The position numbers and the translations under genes were made by a program. Below, piece after piece: positions 10,524 to 23,840 of a stretch of 64,000 bases of DNA; position 1 is the first letter of the stretch, and the number at the start of each line of letters is the position of its first letter. The DNA is from Spongilla lacustris (taxonomy: Eukaryota; Porifera; Demospongiae; Spongillida; Spongillidae). The notes under the pieces are model-generated. The model ran no database searches, was not told the DNA's origin, and worked only from the letters and a program-made list of their open reading frames with translations. Location: contig OX442435.1 of the NCBI GenBank assembly GCA_949361645.1, positions 4,326,220 through 4,390,219 on the forward strand. The letters run 5' to 3'.

Positions 10524-12457
10524 AAGAAGTCTTCTAAGTACCTACATGTAACTGTTTGATGGAACCACAAAGCTGATTTGGCTCAATGTGCCATTCAATG
10601 TGGGTAAATAAATGTAAATGGCATGCCTGCAGCACGGCTATTACGTACGTGCCATTAGGTTTTACAATTAGATTGTGTGAACCGAATTACGGTATATATT
10701 TAAAATGGCGTACACAAACCTCATTATGAAACCACCAACTTTGGAGGTATTTTATGCAAAAATCATTGAAGCAAAATATAAACCATGAATTACATGAATT
10801 GTGTCACACACATATCTTCGAAATACTATGTAAATATAGGCGCAATTGAAAACAGCTTGTTACAAGATGCCTACAGCTTGCGTGCATAAAGGGACTTAAC
10901 GAGGGGTTGAAAATAGCAGGTTTTCTAAGCGGTGGTACTTCCAATCCTCCAGATAAATTAGGTTCAAAAACTTTGCACGAAGTAAGCCAGCTGTGGAGAG
11001 TATTTCTATGAATAAAATAAGTTACTACTCGGTCTGTAACGGGTCTTAATTCCTATTCGACCACTACTGCACACCACAGAATCTATGGAGCCTGCAGTAC
11101 ACAGGTGCAAATTGAATGAGTTGCGTAGGGTGTGTGGGTGCGCAAAACCAGCTGCAGCTAAAAAAAATGATACCTCTGCATGTATGCAGTGCTCATATTG
11201 CAATCACTATGAAGCCTGTTACAACAGCTGCCTTACACAAGAAACCTTACAAATGTCGTTTGTAACCTTATGACTGTATCCACTATGAAGGGAAATCCCT
11301 TGCATGTGATAATTATAAGGGTATACCTCCAAAGGTACAATGGCCCCTACCTGAGATAATCTGGCAACACTCCAGCCCAAGTTGTAGAGCACATCATGAC
11401 CATAGCACCATAAATAATTCCATTCAATCACCATTAGCCAATACACAGCTACTCTCTGCCGTTAGTCAGCTGAACTGTCCAATTTGCCTCAGTGTGTTGA
11501 GGTTGTCATATGACAGACTTGAATTGTGTGAACTCACTATCTGGCTGAATGGATCCAAGATGTTCATTTCGCCCCTGCTGCTATGACACCACTCCACTGG
11601 AGTGCACACAATTAAAGCCAGCGTCCTGGTTCAGCTGCTGCTAAATGATGTGAGAGCTGCTAATTATGACACACACATACTTGCACTGAACAAAGAGGAA
11701 ATGCACTATTGTGCACAGAAGCATTATAACTGGACGAACAGTAAGCTTATTGTTCTTTAACTTGCCCTTACAGCCATGGACTTTGGCTCATGTAACAGTG
11801 CCAAAAGCGACCATTACATAGCTGAGCAAACCATAGATACATAACACACACACATAGGCGTCGTGTGCTTGAGCTCCACAGGACACGTAATGAACCTGCG
11901 GTTAAAAAGCAACTTATTCCGACGTTCACAACTCACACACTAAATCGAGTAGTAACGTATTGACGACAAAAATTCAAAGAACAAACTCTGCTTACTATCC
12001 CTTATCGTTTTCACACAAAATCAGGTTTCCCGACGGTTACCAACTGCTTTCTCTGTGCACCTGTCCTGTTACTACGTGAAACCTGGAGATTAGAAAAAGG
12101 ATTTCTTTCCAAGGTAGGCGTTGCTATGGAACATATTAGCCTGTTGCTAGGTACTTACTAGTAATATTCACAGCGGGAGTCAACCTAATGTCCACTTTTC
12201 AATGGAATTGTAACAGCTGTGGCAGCATTGTGTTTATCTGATGAAACCATGAAAGAGAACAACCCACCATTTGAAGATCATACATGTATTGACATGGTTG
12301 GAATAGCTGAAGACTTTGATCTTTTTTCTTTTTGCTGGTGCTTTACTGCATTAATTTCATAGTTATTTACATAAGTTCATAAATAACACCATGTACACTA
12401 AAACACTGGTGCTACAATATTACAAAGTGTAAGGCAAATCTAGGAGTGAGCAGCCAC
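10524..12457. other. non-coding stretch, nothing recognised
   Basis: No supported exon or repeat family. ORFs of 62-75 residues at 11006-11446 overlap each other on both strands and have no domain content. Confidence 0.35.
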
Positions 12458-12655
12458 CTAAATAGAATTAAGGGTCCATGCATAGGTGTTGAGACGGCCA
12501 TACAGGCTCGAGGCCACTTTGGACCTGTGGGAACACCGGTGCTTGTAGCAGGGTGTAAGGCTAGCAGCAAAAATGTTTGCACAGTCACCTTCTTTGCCAC
12601 AAGCACCATACAACACTGTCACTACGGTACCCCAGCTCTGAGTACTTTGCATCAT
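12458..12655 (-). pseudogene. retroelement nuclease-like fragment, third copy
   Basis: The minus-strand ORF keeps the later blocks of the family: VTVLYGACGKE (compare ESYGAWGKE at 5565-6083), FAASLTP and SKVASSLYGRLN (compare KSAVLSELYSRLN). The order and spacing agree, but the sequence is degenerate and ends quickly. It lies on the same strand as the 10269-10523 piece but upstream of it, so the two are separate insertions, not halves of one copy in order. Confidence 0.45.
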
Positions 12656-15097
12656 TGGCAGAGTGCTTTCTAAGCTCAGTAGCCATTGCTATTGACCAAG
12701 CCACACCAGAAAATGGGATGGTGGCAGTGCACTATCTGACAATGAATATAATTATCATTACCAGCCCAATTCCTGCCCACACAATTGTAAGTTGTAACCT
12801 ACATGTATGTTTACAGCTCCTTCACAAGGATGGCTTGACACAATCATTAACTTGGATATCTTTTAGTCTTATGCAAATGATATCTCTGCGCCATTTATTC
12901 GCTTAAATTATTATAGCAGCAAGTATCGCCATATCGCTGACATGCTCAAGGCAAGTAATCAAAACTGTAATGCAAAATAGTCACGAAGGTATGGAAACTG
13001 AGCAGAGAAGACCACACCAGTCCCAACTTAAAATTACGGTCAACCAAACATCTGCAACACCCAAGTTTGTTAACTCTACATGTAATGTGGACTACAAATT
13101 GCATGGGTCTTACCCAAATAATCTACTTTATGGGGCCATTCTTAAAATACATTGCATAAATTAAGGCTGTTTTGGACCCCACTCCTTTCCATCACGGGCA
13201 GTCACAATAACTCTTAATTAAATCACTTCCCGCTGCCCCCCCCCCCCCCCCCACGAATAATTTTAAATTGCTTCGAGTGTGAATGTTTGTGCAACCAAAG
13301 CTTTAATAAGCAGTTATTGCATGTGGGCAACTCCAGTGAAGTCGACCACACCACTGTCAGAACATCATGCATCTTTGCCAGCATCTTCAGCACATGATAT
13401 TTGCTACTATAACTCCTTCGATCAAGGTCAAGATGATCAATCTTCATCAATCCAGTCTGCCTGTTCCAGGCAGTTGCAATTATTGCCATCAATTCTCTCT
13501 GCCTCAGGGCAGCAACTTAACTCCTATTGGCTTCTCTCGCTCGGGGCGCTTCAACTGGAACCTGCTTATGAACCACTATATGTTTCTGCAGCATAATATT
13601 TGATGCGAAACAGAGAGAGCTTATCTTGCAAGACAAGCAATTGGGAGTGAACAGATGCCATCATCAAGTGCATAGCTCAACATTACCCAAGACATGAATC
13701 AATTTATGTAACCTTTAAATACACTGTCACCATCATAGAACAACATCACAATTGTTCAGCCCTTTGGTGTGATAGAAACAGCTCCTATGCTGTTCCAAGA
13801 TATTTTTACCACCCTATTCAGTTAAAAATTAGATCCCAACAGCTTGGAGGAATTTGCAATCAATAAATAATTGAGGTGTTATTCAATGTCGTGTCATCAT
13901 CAAGAAACAACCCATACATATAAATCTTTCAACTGTACAAACACATAAAGATTACTTGGATATGGCCCTCCCTAGTTCATTGCATTTCCTGCATGCTTTT
14001 AAACTTACGTATACAAAGCTATCGAGATGTTGGCTTGAGTGTGTCAGCCATTCCTGCGACAATATCTAGATAAGACACTAGGTATTGCCCTCTGTGCCAT
14101 GGCCATGAAATATTTGACTAGTTTCTACACTATTTCTTGATAGATGCAGACGTATGTTTAAGGCCATACATGTGTTGCTGTTGACAAGCAAGTAACGGAA
14201 TGGTAGCCAGCCTAGCAATTAAACCTTGGCACATAAAGGGTGCTACATTCCATAAATTAGCTGATAGACTATTACCAATTTATAAATTGCAATTGGCTGC
14301 AAGAGATAATATTCTTTCATCAGAAATGTAAGAGCGCGCAACAAGGCATCACAACCGACTTCTAACTACGTTTGCCAGGCATCACAGTCACAGAGCATGT
14401 GGTCGATGTTACCATAGATATTAAAGTAAGGTGTATGTAAGCTACGGTGTTATAGTAGAGCGCCTTCTAAAAGCTTGCTTGCATGGTAAACTAGGCATGC
14501 ACACCCCCCCCCCCCCCCACACACACACACAAAAGTGGGAGGAACATTGACAAGTACATGTATAGGCCGTTCATGAAATCGACATCGTATAGAGAACCAA
14601 ACCGAACGCAACGATTGCATGTACGACTCGCTTAAGACCGTAGCACGTACATCTGCATTACCTAGGCCTACATCACATTTACACAATCCACGTAAATTAA
14701 CACGTACTCGATCGACTCGAGAACTTACGCTTAGCGCCCAACGGCGGACAAGACGGCGAGATGACAGTAAATGGAAGAAATGCCAAAAGTGTAGGGAGCA
14801 GCATTGGAATCCGTAGGACTTCGCCCATCAGTAGCTGCACCTGCGATTTCTGAAGTCATAGATAGTTTCACAGAAAGGTGTGAAGGAATTTTATCACGTC
14901 ACGTCACGTAAAACCACACCCACTGGTTGGAGGAGTGTAGTATTAAATAGCACGTAGATCATAAAGTTATATAGGCCTGCTATGTCTACGAAATGGCGCT
15001 ACTTTGCTTCTTTGAATGCTTCTGGACGTCAAAGGTACCTGGATAAGTTATGCCTGCTGGGATAACGACTCGTATGCGGCAATAAATTCCAAGAACT
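12656..15097. other. non-coding stretch with C-runs
   Basis: No gene could be supported. It contains 17- and 15-base C runs (13236-13252 and 14504-14518), the second followed by a short CA repeat. The ORF at 14619-14816 (plus) is Arg-rich with CQKC near its end but has no splice or domain support. Confidence 0.3.
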
Positions 15098-15648
15098 TTG
15101 TAAGCGATATGTGACTCTGGACCCCAGTTGAGTTGGGGCATATATCTTCTGCTATCTTATTGATCTCCGTGCAGTTTATATACGTCAACAATTGCTACAG
15201 AGGAAGCAGCTGAATGCCTATAAGGCTATAACTTCTTTACAAGTGGCGAACCGTTGGAATTTGGGATCTGAATAACGAGAGCCATTATGTAATCAGTTTT
15301 GTAAGCTCTTGTGAATCCAAGCATGCGTAATCCAGATGAGGCTCACTGTACTTGTGCAGCAACCAGAAAGACGAACAACAGTTTTGCACAAGTCTGAAAG
15401 CTTTGATGCCAAAATCAGCTGACATCATGTTCTAGTGCCCCAGCTCCAGCTATATAATCATAGACGGCACCGGCTACTTTATGAGCTTGCGATATCCAAA
15501 ATACAGGACCATAAGCATCTTGAACTATATATATATATAATATATATAATTATAATATTATATTATTATATATATATATATGTGCGTGTCCTTTGCATAA
15601 TGTGCAGCTATTCTTAATTCCCTGGCAACAGGTTCATTGACCTCCCTC
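15098..15648 (+). pseudogene. TRQQLLQW/SWIM-type transposon-derived fragment, copy 1
   Basis: This 550-bp block is a direct repeat of 44110-44606. Here the first motif reads VYIRQQLLQRKQL, a decayed form of the VYTRQQLLQWKQL seen in the other copy, and the frame is broken soon after. I associate that motif with SWIM zinc-finger/YqaJ-type nuclease ORFs carried by metazoan transposons. An AT microsatellite (about 15526-15581) has expanded within it and is absent from the other copy. It is non-functional. Confidence 0.5.
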
Positions 15649-16202
15649 ACTCAAAAGATGGAGACTTTTAGGCTCTTCAAATTCTTGCAACACTAGATCT
15701 AGTAAACTGTTACCGGTGCATCCCTCATGATCAGGTGATATGCTAGGTGTGCACATTTTTGATGTGGGAGATCAGCAATTCGCAGTTTGTGGAGTAATTC
15801 ATATAAACTCAATATATATATGTACATGTACATGCATGGGATACCATGCACATGCATCATTATATCCACATCTGGTGTGCAAAGAAGTTAAACTAAAAGT
15901 GAATACCATGTAAATCAATACAGTTATAGCTTTATACATGATTTATGCAAAAATGTGCAAAACAGTTATTGTTGATCACAATAGTTATGGATGTTCCTGA
16001 TTCATGTGTTTACAGTACATATTTGGTCATGCATGTGGGATTGCTATTGTCCTTATTAAAATGCATGTGGTCTGTGGCATAATAATATATATTTACAAGA
16101 TATCTCTCTGAGAAAGTTAGTGGTATATAGGATTTGAAGGCAATGGTGGTGTAAAAAGGAAGGGAACAAGGGATCAACGATGGTACAATGTGTTTTTTAA
16201 TA
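15649..16202. other. non-coding flank of giant element
   Basis: No gene is visible. It ends in TTTTTTAA followed by the TA target (16201-16202) of the element that begins at 16203. Confidence 0.4.
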
Positions 16203-18469
16203 CAGGGTGTCCACGAATGAACGCAACGCTTTCGAACGAGAATAACTTTTGATAGGAGTAAGAAAAAAATCTCATATTTTGAAACCAAGTTGGTCGGTTT
16301 CCTCAAATTTTTTTACATCTATTAAGTTAATACATTATTAATCATGCTAATTAATTTTAATAAGCACAACAAATTAACTGAATTTGAAAGTTCGTATGTG
16401 TTCACATATCGATTGTGAAGCTTCGTTCAAAATTTTGGATTTTTTTTACATTCACAACTAAAACTACGACCCACTACTTATTCTTCTTCGCGTACGCTTG
16501 CGCACACGACCTCGTCCCAAGACTTATTTCGTGATTAAATAAGCAGTCTCAATCACGTGATACAATTCGGAGGCGGATCTTTTTTAAAAAGCAATGCCCC
16601 ACCTCCTACGTGGGTGTTACGAGCTAATTACATGTTTACATCCAATGTGGTGCGCACCAATTAGCACAATCGTACAGACAGACACTACTACGGGCTGATA
16701 AGAATTTGACATGCAATGCCATTCTGTGAGTTAGGAAACGGAGACGCACACGTGTATACACGCGTGTGTTATTACACACGCAAAAATCAAATCTAAAGAG
16801 ATTACAGCTCTCTCGGAGCTAATAGCCTACAGCAGCATCGCATCCCAAGCAGCACACAGTAATTTGTGCGCATATCTGATTTTGTCTCTTAGCTAGCTAC
16901 GTAGCTAAGATCCCGTCGAGCAAAACCAATGCTACGTATGGGTACTGCATGCCTGTGCCGGATTAAAGGATACTCTTGTGTTATGTGAAGTGCCATTTAA
17001 ATTTTAATACTGTAAGGAAAGCCTCATGTCATACATATGTGAAGGGTCAGAGAGCATTCAAGCCTCCATGCAGTAAAGTGATTAATTGTGCTTGCTGTTA
17101 AGCTAGGTATTTGCTTTGTAAATCTAATAAAGGGGTGCTTTCATTTATAATGTAACGTGAGCTTCTAGCTGTGAGTGTTATTAAGGTTAAAGGTAGTCTC
17201 TGCTTAAAAATACACCTGCAGGTTTAGATGATAGCAAAGGTTGCAGTTTTCAAGAAAACTGGGTACGAGCCTTATTTCTGTGTAGACCACCGATCTTTTT
17301 AACAAATTCTCGTAGTTGTGTTAGACTTTATTCAAAGCTAATGTTGCAAGCCTCCAGCAAAGTTTTAGATAATTTGTTTTTCTAAAGAGAAGGTGTGCAT
17401 TACTTTCAATGTTCATCCCAGATCTTTTTTGTTGCTGCTTGTGTATGGATGGCTCTCTTCTTTTTAAACAGACAGTTGTGATATAAGGGGGTGCTTTTGT
17501 TAAAAATCGCCAGCTAATGTTACAAGCCACCGGACAGATGATTGGATTTAAGAGCAGTGTCACTGTATCCCATTGCGAGCCTGTTAGCTAGCTTCGAACA
17601 CTTTCTAGCTGTGTTAACTGTGGCCTTTGCATATAGACTCTCTGGTTTTTTATGTGAGGGTGTGCTTAACTGTCTAATGTTGACCAGTAAGGATTGGGTA
17701 GTTTCCAGATCATAATGTGCTTCAGTATTTAAATGAGTCATGTTTTTATGTTAGGGGCCAATGCTTTCATTTTAGAGTATCAGCTGATATGTAAAGCCTT
17801 CGAGCTATGTTTTAGATAATATCACGCAAATAGTGCTGTTAGAGAGTTTGAGCTTTAATTTCAATTCATAAAGCTATGAGTTTCTTAGCAGATCACAATC
17901 TTAAAGTGAGCATCATGTTTTGGGCCTTGCTGTTAGCTACATGTAGTTCCCAGTTTATGATGTACGTTGCTGTTGCTTATGTAGGAGACTCCTGTTGCGG
18001 TATAGCAAGATTACAGCTAGGTTTTAGATGGTTGGATGTACGTGTGGTGCCACGTCTTAAGAGCAGCCTCTGCTTTAACAGAATCAAGTGTAATGTGCGC
18101 CTAGAAAGCTTTGTGTTCTTGAAAATGATTGTTAAAGCTACAAATTACACCTGTAGGAACTTGAGATCACTGGAAAGATGACTGGTTTAAGAGAGTGCAT
18201 GTGCTAAGTATCGGTACTTCTGAGGGTGTCCATTAGTTTCATACCATCCACTAATGTATTTGCACACAAAATGATTGTGCATGCTGTTGAAGTGTGTGTT
18301 TTTTTAGAGAGGTGTGTTTGTGATTGAGCCTTGTAGCTAGCTAGTTAGTTTGTTGTTGTATATGTATTATTCTCTTATTTGTTTCATAGGAAACTGCCAT
18401 TTTCATAGAACCGGGTAATGCATCATTGTTGCATGTTCCCAGGTCCTAGTGGACCAAATTTTTTTAAAT

Positions 18470-18500
<31 letters not shown>

Positions 18501-21500
18501 GGAGAGTTTGTTGTGTGCTTTGTGTGCTTTTAATACTTCTCCAGTAAATTAATGATTGTGGATGCTGTTGAGGTATGTAAACAACTGTGATAAATGAGAT
18601 GTGCTTTAAAATGGATGTGAGCTTTTATCTGTGTGTTATTAAAAGTATGGTTCTAGGTACAAATGACATAGTCTCTGCTTAAAAATATACCAGCCGTATT
18701 AAAGAAGGGTGTGCTTTGCATCATGGATCAGATAACTCAGATGAGCCTGCTGTGATTTGGGGGAGTGCTTTCATTTTATTACAAATATTAGCTAGGTTTC
18801 CAATGCTTGGATTTAAGAGTGGTGTCATTTTAGTTCCTTGGTCTAAGTTGGGATTTTAGGACAGGTTTGCTTGCAACAAGTTGCTTTTTTTATAGCTATT
18901 TTTTCCTGCATCATAATGTGTGCTAACTGCTGCATCTGGAAATAGACTCCCTGCATTAAGAGTTACTTCTTGTGAGGGTGTGCTTAGCTGTCTAATGTTG
19001 CAACCCATTAGATGATATTGCGTAGAGATGAGTCCATTGATCTTTTTTCAGTGCTCACCTACATGTACGCTAGTTCTGTGTACTGATTCGAATTTAGGGA
19101 AGGGCTCTCTCGTACATGTATTTAAGTGAGTCATCATTTTTAATGCTAGGAGCCGATGCTTTTATTTTAGACCATCAGCTCATTTGTCAAGCCAGCTATG
19201 TTTTGGATTGATTTCATGGGAAGAGTGCTGTTTTTTAAGATAAGTTATGCTTAATAAAGTTATGAGTCTTATAGCTAGTTACCAGATCACAAATGGTGCT
19301 GTTGTTTAAAGCATGGGTTAGCTCTCATCTTTAGGAGATACCAGTTGTGATTTGAAGAATTGCTTTAATGTTGCAAGTGGGTTTGTGATGTGGATTTAAG
19401 AGTGGTGTTATTTCGCCACATTGTGAGCAATTGTGTGTCGAATTAGTGGTAGAATCATTGCTTTAAGAGACTCCTAGGAAAAGCTCTATGTTATAAATGA
19501 GGGAGTGCTTTAATTCAAAATGTAATAGTATAGGCTTCTTTGTTTGTTATTGCACTAAAAGTAAAAAGTTTGCTGTTTTAAGAGAGTTGTACTTGCATTG
19601 TGATGTGAGCTTCTAAGCTAGTTCCAGGTCATAGTGTGTAATTGTTGTTCTTTAATTATGTTAACTCTTTACTTTTTAAGGTGTTCTAAAGCTTACGACC
19701 TCCAGTAAGGTTTAAAATGTTTGGGAAGTCAGCTGTACGTCTTAAGAGAGCATAATGTTTTGAGCCTAGCTGTTAGCTTAGATCGTAATATGTGCCATTG
19801 CTTGGTATGAGCTTTAGGAGACTCCTGTTGAGATGTGAAGGAGTGATTTCATTTAAAAGTATCCGCAAGCATAGGTTTTAGAAGTTCGAATGAAAGTTTG
19901 GTGCATGTCTTTGACAGTTGTTGTGACCCTTTTAGTTTATTTATTAATTTTTTTAGCCCGGGTGTTTATTAGAAAAACCTTGTTTTTGTGTTAAATGATT
20001 CATTCTGTAGGAACTTTAGATTATTGGAAAGATTATTGGTTTAAGAGAGGGACATTGCTAAGTTCCCACTGACATTGTGATGTGCTAAGTATCAGTAGTG
20101 TTTTGTTATGTGAGTGTGTGCTTTTAGTAAAGTAATAATTGTTATTAAGGTATGTAAACCATTGGGTTAAATGAGGTGTGCTTTCATTGAAAATGTAAAA
20201 ATCTGAGCTTCTTTCTGTGTGCTATTAGAAGTACATGTAGTCTCTGCTTAAAAATACACCTGTATATGCTGGGGAATGTTTGAAAGGTGGCTGTTGCATC
20301 ATGAGTCTGACAACTCAGACAATCCTGTTGTGGTTTGGGGGAGTACTTTCAGTACAAAATATCGGCACAAGTCATCAGCTACAGGTTCCATAGCTTGAAT
20401 TTAAGAGCAGTGTCATTGTAGTTCCTGGGTCTATAAGTTGGGGTTTCAATGAAGAGAACTGTTTTAGGACAGGTTTGCTTGCAACAAATTGTGAGTTTTT
20501 TATTTTCGTATCATAATGTGTTCTAACTGATGCTTATGGATATAGACCCTCTGCTTTAAGTGTTACTTTTAGTGAGGGTGTGTTAACTGTCTAATGTTAC
20601 ATTAGGTGATTGAGTAGATATGAATCCATCGATCCTTTCTAAGTACCTAAACTTGTTCTGAGATTATAATGTGTACTGGTATTAGGCTCTCTCATACACG
20701 CATTTTAATGCTTTCAGTCGATGCTTTTGTATTAGAGCATCAGCTCATCTGTCAAGCCTCCAGCTATGTCAGGAACAACAAATGCTCTTTTTAAGATTTT
20801 GCTTAATCAAGTTATGAGTCTTATAGCTAACAATCTGTGGTGCTGCTTAAGCATGCCTGTTGTGATTAGTGTTGCAAGTGCGTTTGCGATGCTTGAATTT
20901 AAGAGTAATGTAATAACACCATGTTGTGAGCAATTGTGTGCCAAAGTAGTGATAGAATCACTGCTTTATGAGACTGCACGGAAAAGCTCTATGTTAAATG
21001 AGGGGGTGTTTTCATTCAAAATGTAATGGTGCAGGCTTGTTACTAAAAGTTATTTGTTTTTAAAAAAAAGAGTTGTAATTCCAGATCAATGTGTGTAAGT
21101 GTTGTTTTTTATTTATGCATGCATGGTGACCCCTTGCTTTAACAGTCACCTGTTGTTATGTTGAGGTGTTCTAAAGCTTACGGTCTCCAGCAAGGTTTGG
21201 AAAGTCAGCTGCATGTCTTAAGAGAGCATGGGTAGGCTCATACCATGTTAGACTAAGGTGTTATGTGTGCTTCAAAATGTGTTTTGTTTGTGTTAAATGA
21301 TTCATGTGTTTTATTTTTATTTTTAAGTAAGGTTAAAGGTACAAGTTACATGTACACTCGTAGGAACTTGAGATTCTTGGAAAGATTAAGAGAGGGATGT
21401 TGTGAGCCACATACCTAAGCTCCCAGGACATTGTGCATTTGTAAATGTATATCAGTATCAAGTAATATCGGCAAAATTATTGTGCACGCTTTTGAGGTAC

Positions 21501-22746
21501 AAAAACCTGTGTTAAAAATGAGGGTGTGATTGTATTGAAAGCCTATAGCTGTGTTAGTTATAACTATTAAAAGTAAGGTTAGAGGTAGTCTCTGGTAAAA
21601 AATACACCTGTTTGTTTGGAGAAGATTCTAATTTTAAGACACCTTCCAGTAATGTAATTTGAACAATTTTCTGTGTTATGTTAAGGTTTGCTTGTTGTGA
21701 GCATAGAGATGTGTCACTGTGTGTATTTAACACGTAAGGTTAGAGGTAGTAATTATAAAAGAGGCGTTATTTGCATTAAGATTTCTAGTTCAGTTTTGTG
21801 CTTTCATTTAAAAGTTGCAAGCCTCCAGCTACATGTACATGTTGATTTCTAATGTAACATGTTGTGAGGTCCCACCTTAAATCAGTTTTCAGGTCATAGT
21901 TTGCTAAAGTATGGGTAGATGGGCTTGCAACTTCGTTGTTATGTGTTATTGTGCTTGCATTTAACATGTATGAACTAAACCGATGTACATGTTAGAAGCT
22001 CAAATTACACCTTCAATGAAAGCACACCCTCATTTAAAATGAATGTTTTTTAAGCAAACAGAATGATCAGTCATCTTGTGTGATGGTACATTATGCTACG
22101 TTAAAGCACACCCTCACATTCTATAAGCAGAGAGTCTGCACACCTCTCTTAAAAACATAAATCTTCCCCATACATTGTGCATATTTTCATATGCAGACTA
22201 AAGCTGTAAGCTATACATAACCAGGACACACATTCAGTGAATTTGAATGGACACCCAACCTTCAATATCATGTACATATCATGTACATGTACCTTGCCCT
22301 TGCTGAGTAAAACTTTGACAGATGGTGTGAACTCATATCAGTAACATCTCTCACAAGAAGGAACAATGCAAATCAAATTCATATAAAACCTACATTTAGT
22401 CATTTGCTATGAATGAAATTAGGTACCTGCATGTTTGTAAAGTGCTTCTAACATGTACAACAGGCCAAATGATGCACTGCACTGCACATACACCAATAGG
22501 AGAAACCATGCATCTACTCTGATAAACATAACAGGATCCTTGATTCTCAAAATCCACAATGGTAGCTCACTAAAAAGACATAACAGAATTGTAATGACTT
22601 TTAAAAAAAAAACTCTGTACATACCTTAACAGCACGAAAAATCATCTTCTATGGAATTAAAGCACACTCTGACTTAACAACAAAGCAGAACACACATGAA
22701 CTTCAATCATCAGCCTTCAAATCATCTGGGGGGTAGCTGGAGGTAT
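16203..22746 (+). repeat. left arm of giant inverted repeat
   Basis: The 6,544-bp arm begins with the mariner-like tip. Its inner part is made of at least four diverged units of about 1.36-1.57 kb. The phrase TCTCTGCTTAAAAATACACC or a close variant occurs near 17200, 18672, 20236 and 21592, and a GCTTTNATTTTAGA..ATCAGCT phrase occurs near 17760, 19150 and 20715. A 23-base G run sits at 18480-18502. ORFs of 60-101 residues (17321-17563, 17520-17741, 17876-18181, 20766-21026, 21785-21967, 22419-22622) recur in mirror image in the other arm. None has a recognised domain. Confidence 0.9.
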
Positions 22747-23084
22747 TTAGCATTAACCCTGTACATTATGATTATTGGGGTATTTTAAAGGGCTTTGCAG
22801 AGCCTTTTAAAAATAAAAACCCCACATTTACATTTGATCATTCAGTTTTGGTGTACATGTAATGATATAAGATTTGCCTTTTTAGTTTGCCCCCCCCCCC
22901 CCCCCCCCCCCACCTTGTTAAATTCTTAGACCAGGGGATGCTTCCATGTAAATGACACCTTAAGCCTGTTTTTTTTAAGGCACTTTGAAAATTTACAGAG
23001 CTTTGTTAGTTTCAGAAAAAGATTAAAGGATCACTTTATGAGCTCTATGATGATTGGAGAAAAGCAGTAATAGAACCAATAAAA

Positions 23085-23588
23085 ATGCAGGTGTGGCCCC
23101 AAGTTATAAAGGAGCCTATTGTCAATGAGGCTACTGCCACCTCAAGTGATCCAGGACTAATGCTTGACCTGGGAATCAGAGTTGTTTGGCAACCACAGGT
23201 GGAGGCGTTGTTTGATGTCCATGTCGTAGACACTGACGCCCCATCACACTGCCATCGAGCACCTAATGCCATTCTTGAGTCAAGCTCACTGGAGAAGAAG
23301 AGAATGTACAAAAAGGCAGTTGAAGACAGAAGAGGCACCTTCACCCCATTTGTCCTTTCAGTGGATGGACTACTTCACAAAGAGGCTAGTCACTTCCTAA
23401 AGTACATGGCCACTGCTCTGTCCTTCAAGTGGGACAAAGCCTATTCTATCACCAGCAGCTACATCAGATCACGGCTTGCTTTTGCAGGGGTTCGAGCAGT
23501 GAGCCTCTGTCTTAGAGGATCCGGCACCAAATGGAGAAGTGGACTGGGGTTTGATGATGGTGCTCCTCTGGCCTCATTCATGGAGTAA
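23085..23588 (+). CDS. retroelement C-terminal nuclease-like ORF, DLGIR-W type
   Basis: A 167-residue ORF with WPQVIKEPIVNEA, LDLGIRVVWQPQVEALFDVH, VVDTDAPSH, LEKKRMYKKA, FTPFVLSVDGLLHKEA and ALSFKWDKAYS, then CLRGSGTKWRSG and a stop after the GFDD block. I recognise this as the last domain of reverse-transcriptase ORFs repeated in cnidarian and sponge genomes. It is a distant relative in layout of the fragment at 5565-6083, with D..W..FDV resembling a PD-(D/E)XK nuclease (inference). No RT part lies upstream, so the start at 23085 is simply the first Met of a truncated copy. It lies inside the spacer of the giant element, either as a nested insertion or as cargo. Confidence 0.65.
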   Translation: MQVWPQVIKEPIVNEATATSSDPGLMLDLGIRVVWQPQVEALFDVHVVDTDAPSHCHRAPNAILESSSLEKKRMYKKAVEDRRGTFTPFVLSVDGLLHKEASHFLKYMATALSFKWDKAYSITSSYIRSRLAFAGVRAVSLCLRGSGTKWRSGLGFDDGAPLASFME

Positions 23589-23690
23589 ATCTATTGACTT
23601 ATTATTTCTCTTTATGATTACTTATCATCTAATTGTATGTATTTCATGTTTTTATTTTTATTAAAAATAAATAAATAAATAAATAAAATA

Positions 23691-23790
23691 GAAATGCAGG
23701 GATAGTTAACCAATAGAAATTCAGGGATTTTTAACCAATAGAAATGCAGGGGTAGTTGATCAATAGAAAAGCAGGGATAGTTGACCAATA
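23691..23790 (+). repeat. 25-bp tandem repeat, four copies
   Basis: Four successive 25-bp units of the type GAAATGCAGGGATAGTTAAC plus CAATA, with a few substitutions each. A degenerate fifth unit follows. It separates the two ORFs of the spacer. Confidence 0.8.
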
Positions 23791-23840
23791 GAATGCAGCA
23801 TTTGGAGACCAATTAAAAGTGCAGTTCCTATGTGTGAAGG

